Shown here: positions 62,898 through 64,000 of the stretch, piece by piece
Layout of the letters: each line of letters opens with the position of its first letter
Numbering within the stretch: position 1 is the first letter of the stretch
Assembly (NCBI RefSeq): GCF_013141695.1
Contig: NZ_WHNY01000060.1
Coordinates: forward strand, 310,001-374,000
Source of the DNA: Paenibacillus plantarum
GTDB lineage: Bacteria > Bacillota > Bacilli > Paenibacillales > NBRC-103111
Length of the DNA stretch: 64,000 nt
Direction of reading: 5' to 3'
Translations under genes and position numbers: made by a program
The notes under the pieces: model-generated
Databases searched by the model: none
What the model saw: the letters and a program-made list of their open reading frames with translations, nothing else
What the model was told of the DNA's origin: nothing

Positions 62898-63691
62898 TTC
62901 ATGAAAGTGCATTTATTGGTCGAAATGTAATGATTGGTGAGAATGTAAGCATCGGGGAATATTCAATTATCGGTGATAATGTAAGTATTGGTGATGGGGT
63001 TATCGTATGTAGTCATACAAAAATTCATCCAAATACCTCAATAAGCAGCGGAACTTATATAGGAAGTTTTTGTTCTATTGGTGCCCTGCCAAATCTTAAA
63101 GGTTTTGATCAATCAATCGAATCAGGACTAATTATTGGCTCAAATAATATCATTAATGATCATACTGTCATTGCTAGGTCAAAAAATTCGAATAGCAATA
63201 CATGTATAGGTAACAACAATCATATCGGTCACGGCGCATATTTGGGTCATGATACTATTATTGGATATTCAACTACATTATCTGCACATGTGCGAATTTC
63301 GGGTCACACCCAGATCGATGATTTTGCCCATATTGGAATGTCAGCATTTACACATCAGTTTTCTAAAGTGGGAAAATATGCAATGGTAGGTGCTATGGCA
63401 AAGGTGGTTAGAGATATTCCCCCATATTTTCTGGTCGATGGCAATCCAGCAATGATAAAAAAAGTAAATAAAATAGGGTTAGAGAGACAGGGCTTCACAG
63501 TTGAACAGATCAATCAATTGGAGAGCATTTTAAATACATTTGCAAAGAGCTCTTACCCTTCTTTCTCTGATGAAGATCAAGCGAAATTGATGAGACTGTT
63601 TCAAGAAAGTGTTACTTTCTCAAGTTTGATGCAATTTATTGATGAATCGCAAAGAGGGTGTATGAAAATTGATACAAAGTGGGGTAACTGA
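62894..63691 (+). CDS. LpxA-like left-handed beta-helix acyltransferase
   Basis: A 265-residue hexapeptide-repeat protein. The N-terminal two thirds are hexapeptide coils (IGRNVMIGENVSIGEYSIIG and on). The HGAYLGHDTIIGY, HQFSKVGKYAMVGAMAKV and DIPPYFLVDGNPA segments and the GLERQGFTVEQIN C-terminal part match UDP-GlcNAc O-acyltransferase LpxA rather than generic acetyltransferases. In a Gram-positive without lipid A it more likely acylates the amino sugar made by the upstream genes. It overlaps the oxidoreductase gene (ATGA). Confidence 0.85.
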   Translation: MIHESAFIGRNVMIGENVSIGEYSIIGDNVSIGDGVIVCSHTKIHPNTSISSGTYIGSFCSIGALPNLKGFDQSIESGLIIGSNNIINDHTVIARSKNSNSNTCIGNNNHIGHGAYLGHDTIIGYSTTLSAHVRISGHTQIDDFAHIGMSAFTHQFSKVGKYAMVGAMAKVVRDIPPYFLVDGNPAMIKKVNKIGLERQGFTVEQINQLESILNTFAKSSYPSFSDEDQAKLMRLFQESVTFSSLMQFIDESQRGCMKIDTKWGN

Positions 63692-64000
63692 AAAAATATT
63701 AAATCAATTAAAATATAAGGATTGCGTAATTTCATTTTGTCATGATGATTACCGAAAGATTACCTCAGGTTCACAAAAATATGTTTTAGAGTTGCAACAA
63801 ATGATGAATGATCGCAATATTTCTTGCGTTGCTTTAATCACTGCAAGTAATTATGATGCTGATAAGATCGAACCAAAAAATCTTATTATTGAAGTTGTCA
63901 TTGATAATGAAACAGTTTGTTATTTAACTGCATGGCAAGTAGGCTACTACTTTGGATCCCTCATTACGGCAAACAAGATTAATCTCCTAAGTATTATTAT
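63669..64000 (+). CDS. Partial gene, possible glycosyltransferase N-terminus
   Basis: An open frame from TTG 63669 (GAGGGTG 8 bases upstream) to the right edge, 110 codons. It overlaps the end of the acyltransferase gene. The SFCHDDYRKITSGSQKYVLE start and the FGSLITANKINLLSI stretch resemble the N-terminal Rossmann part of GT-B glycosyltransferases, but this is weak. The remainder lies outside the window. Confidence 0.5.
   Translation, partial: MIQSGVTEKILNQLKYKDCVISFCHDDYRKITSGSQKYVLELQQMMNDRNISCVALITASNYDADKIEPKNLIIEVVIDNETVCYLTAWQVGYYFGSLITANKINLLSII

Overview
The window looks like chromosomal DNA of an endospore-forming Firmicute, most likely Paenibacillus or a close relative. The evidence is a GerA-type germinant receptor operon, an H-type small acid-soluble spore protein, a CIRCE-controlled groESL operon, T-box leaders, a Ku/ligase pair, and gene order matching the Bacillus subtilis ydi-tat-groESL region. 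The genus is inferred from protein style; no 16S gene is present.

Layout. 1-8.1 kb: a truncated ArsB/NhaD-type transporter behind a terminator-bearing leader, then a stand-alone ATP-dependent DNA ligase and Ku (NHEJ) flanking a ger operon, then a small spore operon ending in sspH. Sigma-G-like promoters precede ger, ku and the sspH operon. 8.2-11.1 kb: tsaE-tsaB-rimI-tsaD (tRNA t6A synthesis plus ribosomal protein acetylation). 11.1-13.9 kb: two tandem leucine (CTC) T-boxes followed by leuA. 13.9-14.5 kb: an intergenic region with six exact TTATNCACA DnaA-box sequences. 14.5-23.2 kb: ABC-F ATPase, 5-formyl-THF cyclo-ligase, moaC, moaB-like, a molybdopterin-binding protein, tatA, tatC and groES-groEL. 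23.3-29.2 kb: two coiled-coil genes, a His/Cys-rich probable coat protein, and a SWIM protein overlapping a SNF2 helicase.

29.2-64 kb is a surface-glycan locus, and from about 32.5 to 53.7 kb it is visibly AT-richer than the rest, which suggests horizontal transfer. It encodes an O-antigen-ligase-like polymerase/ligase, APS kinase (CysC, makes PAPS), an ABC glycan exporter (Wzm/Wzt), sulfotransferase-like proteins, large glycosyltransferases and methyltransferases, GDP-D-rhamnose synthesis (manC, gmd, rmd), an O-acylation set (MBOAT, AlgJ-like protein, acyltransferase-3), a possible lipid-linked side-branch set (GT-C, GT2, DUF2304, small DMT transporter), and dTDP-L-rhamnose synthesis (rfbACBD) closed by a strong terminator. 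A second unit holds two paralogous sulfotransferase-like genes followed by a pathway of a BKACE enzyme, DegT aminotransferase, Gfo/Idh/MocA oxidoreductase and LpxA-like acyltransferase, running off the right edge.

The most notable points are the CysC plus three sulfotransferase-like proteins (a candidate glycan-sulfation module, unusual in Firmicutes), an in-frame TGA that appears to sever the coiled-coil tail of the first sulfotransferase, the DnaA-box cluster far from dnaA, and a BKACE enzyme inside a sugar pathway.
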